Shown here piece by piece: positions 63,515 through 64,000 of a stretch of 64,000 nt of DNA. The DNA is from Vibrio sp. S9_S30 (GTDB lineage: Bacteria; Pseudomonadota; Gammaproteobacteria; Enterobacterales; Vibrionaceae). The notes beneath the pieces were generated by a model, which was given only the letters and a program-made list of their open reading frames with translations, was not told the DNA's origin and ran no database searches. The stretch spans positions 62,001 to 126,000 of the forward strand of contig NZ_JAAUWT010000003.1 in NCBI RefSeq assembly GCF_014694455.1. The letters are read 5' to 3'. Position numbers and translations under genes: made by a program. Each line of letters starts with the position of its first letter. Within the stretch, counting starts at the first letter, position 1.

Positions 63515-64000
63515 CTAATATGCAATGGAACCGGAAACTGACCATATCATTTGATCATAGCCGTACCCTTCCCAGCTCGATGTTTTATTTATTTTTCTGA
63601 CGCCAACAGAGAAGTCGATCCGTTCATTAAATTCGTATCCGACATTCGCTGACCATTCAAAAGACTTATCGTCTCTTAACTCGCCATCTTGGAAAGCACC
63701 GGTATACTCTTGAGATTTAGCTGCCACAACCGCTCTCGTGTATATCTGTGTACGCCAATAATGCTTCCAAACAATATTCACATTGCTGTCTTTGACGTAG
63801 TCGCCATCTTGGTCTGGGTCTCGTGCAACTTGCTCTGTATTAATGCTCCAAGTCGAGTGGTAATACGGGCTCCAACCCATTCCAATTGACCAACTCACCC
63901 CAGTAAAGTCCTCACGATCTGAATCGAGAAAGTCTTTATCTTGCAGGCCAATCTTTGCGTAGCCTTTTATTTTCCCGGTGGGATCCCACTCTAAACCTGC
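63515..64000 (-). CDS. Outer-membrane beta-barrel protein, partial (EpsL-like)
   Basis: The frame is open to the window end, so the gene starts outside. The 161 residues seen alternate hydrophobic and polar residues in barrel-strand fashion (AGLEWDPTGKIKGYAKIG, FEWSANVGYEFNERIDFSVGV) and end in an aromatic (SVSGSIAY), as for outer-membrane barrels. Such barrels of the BBP2/EpsL type occur in exopolysaccharide operons. It could act as the outer pore for the polymer. The identity as EpsL-like is inference from context. Confidence 0.78.
   Translation of the reverse strand, partial: AGLEWDPTGKIKGYAKIGLQDKDFLDSDREDFTGVSWSIGMGWSPYYHSTWSINTEQVARDPDQDGDYVKDSNVNIVWKHYWRTQIYTRAVVAAKSQEYTGAFQDGELRDDKSFEWSANVGYEFNERIDFSVGVRKINKTSSWEGYGYDQMIWSVSGSIAY

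Overview
The window looks like a chromosomal segment from a marine gammaproteobacterium of the Vibrionaceae, most likely a Vibrio and possibly its second chromosome. This is inferred from the mix of recognisable genes (Flp/Tad pilus locus, sstT, glgX, ctlX, dgkA, arfA, sbcCD, an OhrR-like regulator, many signalling genes) and from the exopolysaccharide operon followed by a cabABC-like type I secretion module, an arrangement known from Vibrio vulnificus. No phage, insertion sequence, CRISPR array or rRNA was seen. There is one tRNA gene, tRNA-Gly(TCC).

Layout. Bases 1-282 hold the 3' end of dsdA. Bases 382-11094 (minus strand) hold a nearly complete Flp/Tad pilus locus in the order flp, rcpC, rcpA, rcpB, tadZ, tadA, tadB, tadC, tadD, tadE, tadF, tadG; no tadV prepilin peptidase is present. 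Diverging from flp are a large 1080-aa lipoprotein and a smaller secreted protein, both with DUF1566 (Lcl C-terminal) type domains. Bases 15.4-25.6 kb carry an S4 RNA-binding protein, a HAD phosphatase, a GNAT acetyltransferase, two divergent phosphorelay proteins (one with Asn in place of the kinase phospho-acceptor His), sstT and a Sel1-repeat protein. Bases 26-34 kb carry glgX, a diguanylate cyclase, ctlX and an ABC exporter. Bases 34-46 kb hold tRNA-Gly, a DUF1223 protein, a DHH phosphoesterase, dgkA, arfA, two uncharacterised envelope/coiled-coil genes, a VOC protein, a FAH-family hydrolase, an OhrR-like regulator, sbcC and sbcD.

Bases 46.2-64 kb are a long minus-strand biofilm-matrix region. 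It runs from an outer-membrane barrel (cut by the window edge) through Wza-, Wzc-, glycosyltransferase-, pyruvyltransferase-, Wzx-, WecG-, polysaccharide-lyase- and Wzy-like genes, then a cabA-like RTX protein with its own ABC and HlyD transporter genes, and ends at a VanZ-like gene. The Wzx/Wzy/Wza/Wzc set would make and export a polysaccharide, and the secreted Ca-binding protein would join it in the matrix.

A pervasive feature is short tandem repeats (mostly 16-22 bp units) placed immediately after stop codons or between operon genes: eight units between flp and rcpC, three between tadB and tadC that copy the ribosome-binding site, three different arrays between sbcD and the VanZ-like gene, and several others. 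A second, dispersed family of about 30-bp imperfect hairpins built on TACCCAAGT...ACTTGGGTA occurs in several gene ends. The most interesting candidates are the two DUF1566 proteins beside the Tad locus, the pseudo-kinase/hybrid-kinase pair, the ABC exporter with degenerate signature and H-loop, the arfA 3' hairpin, and the repeat arrays.
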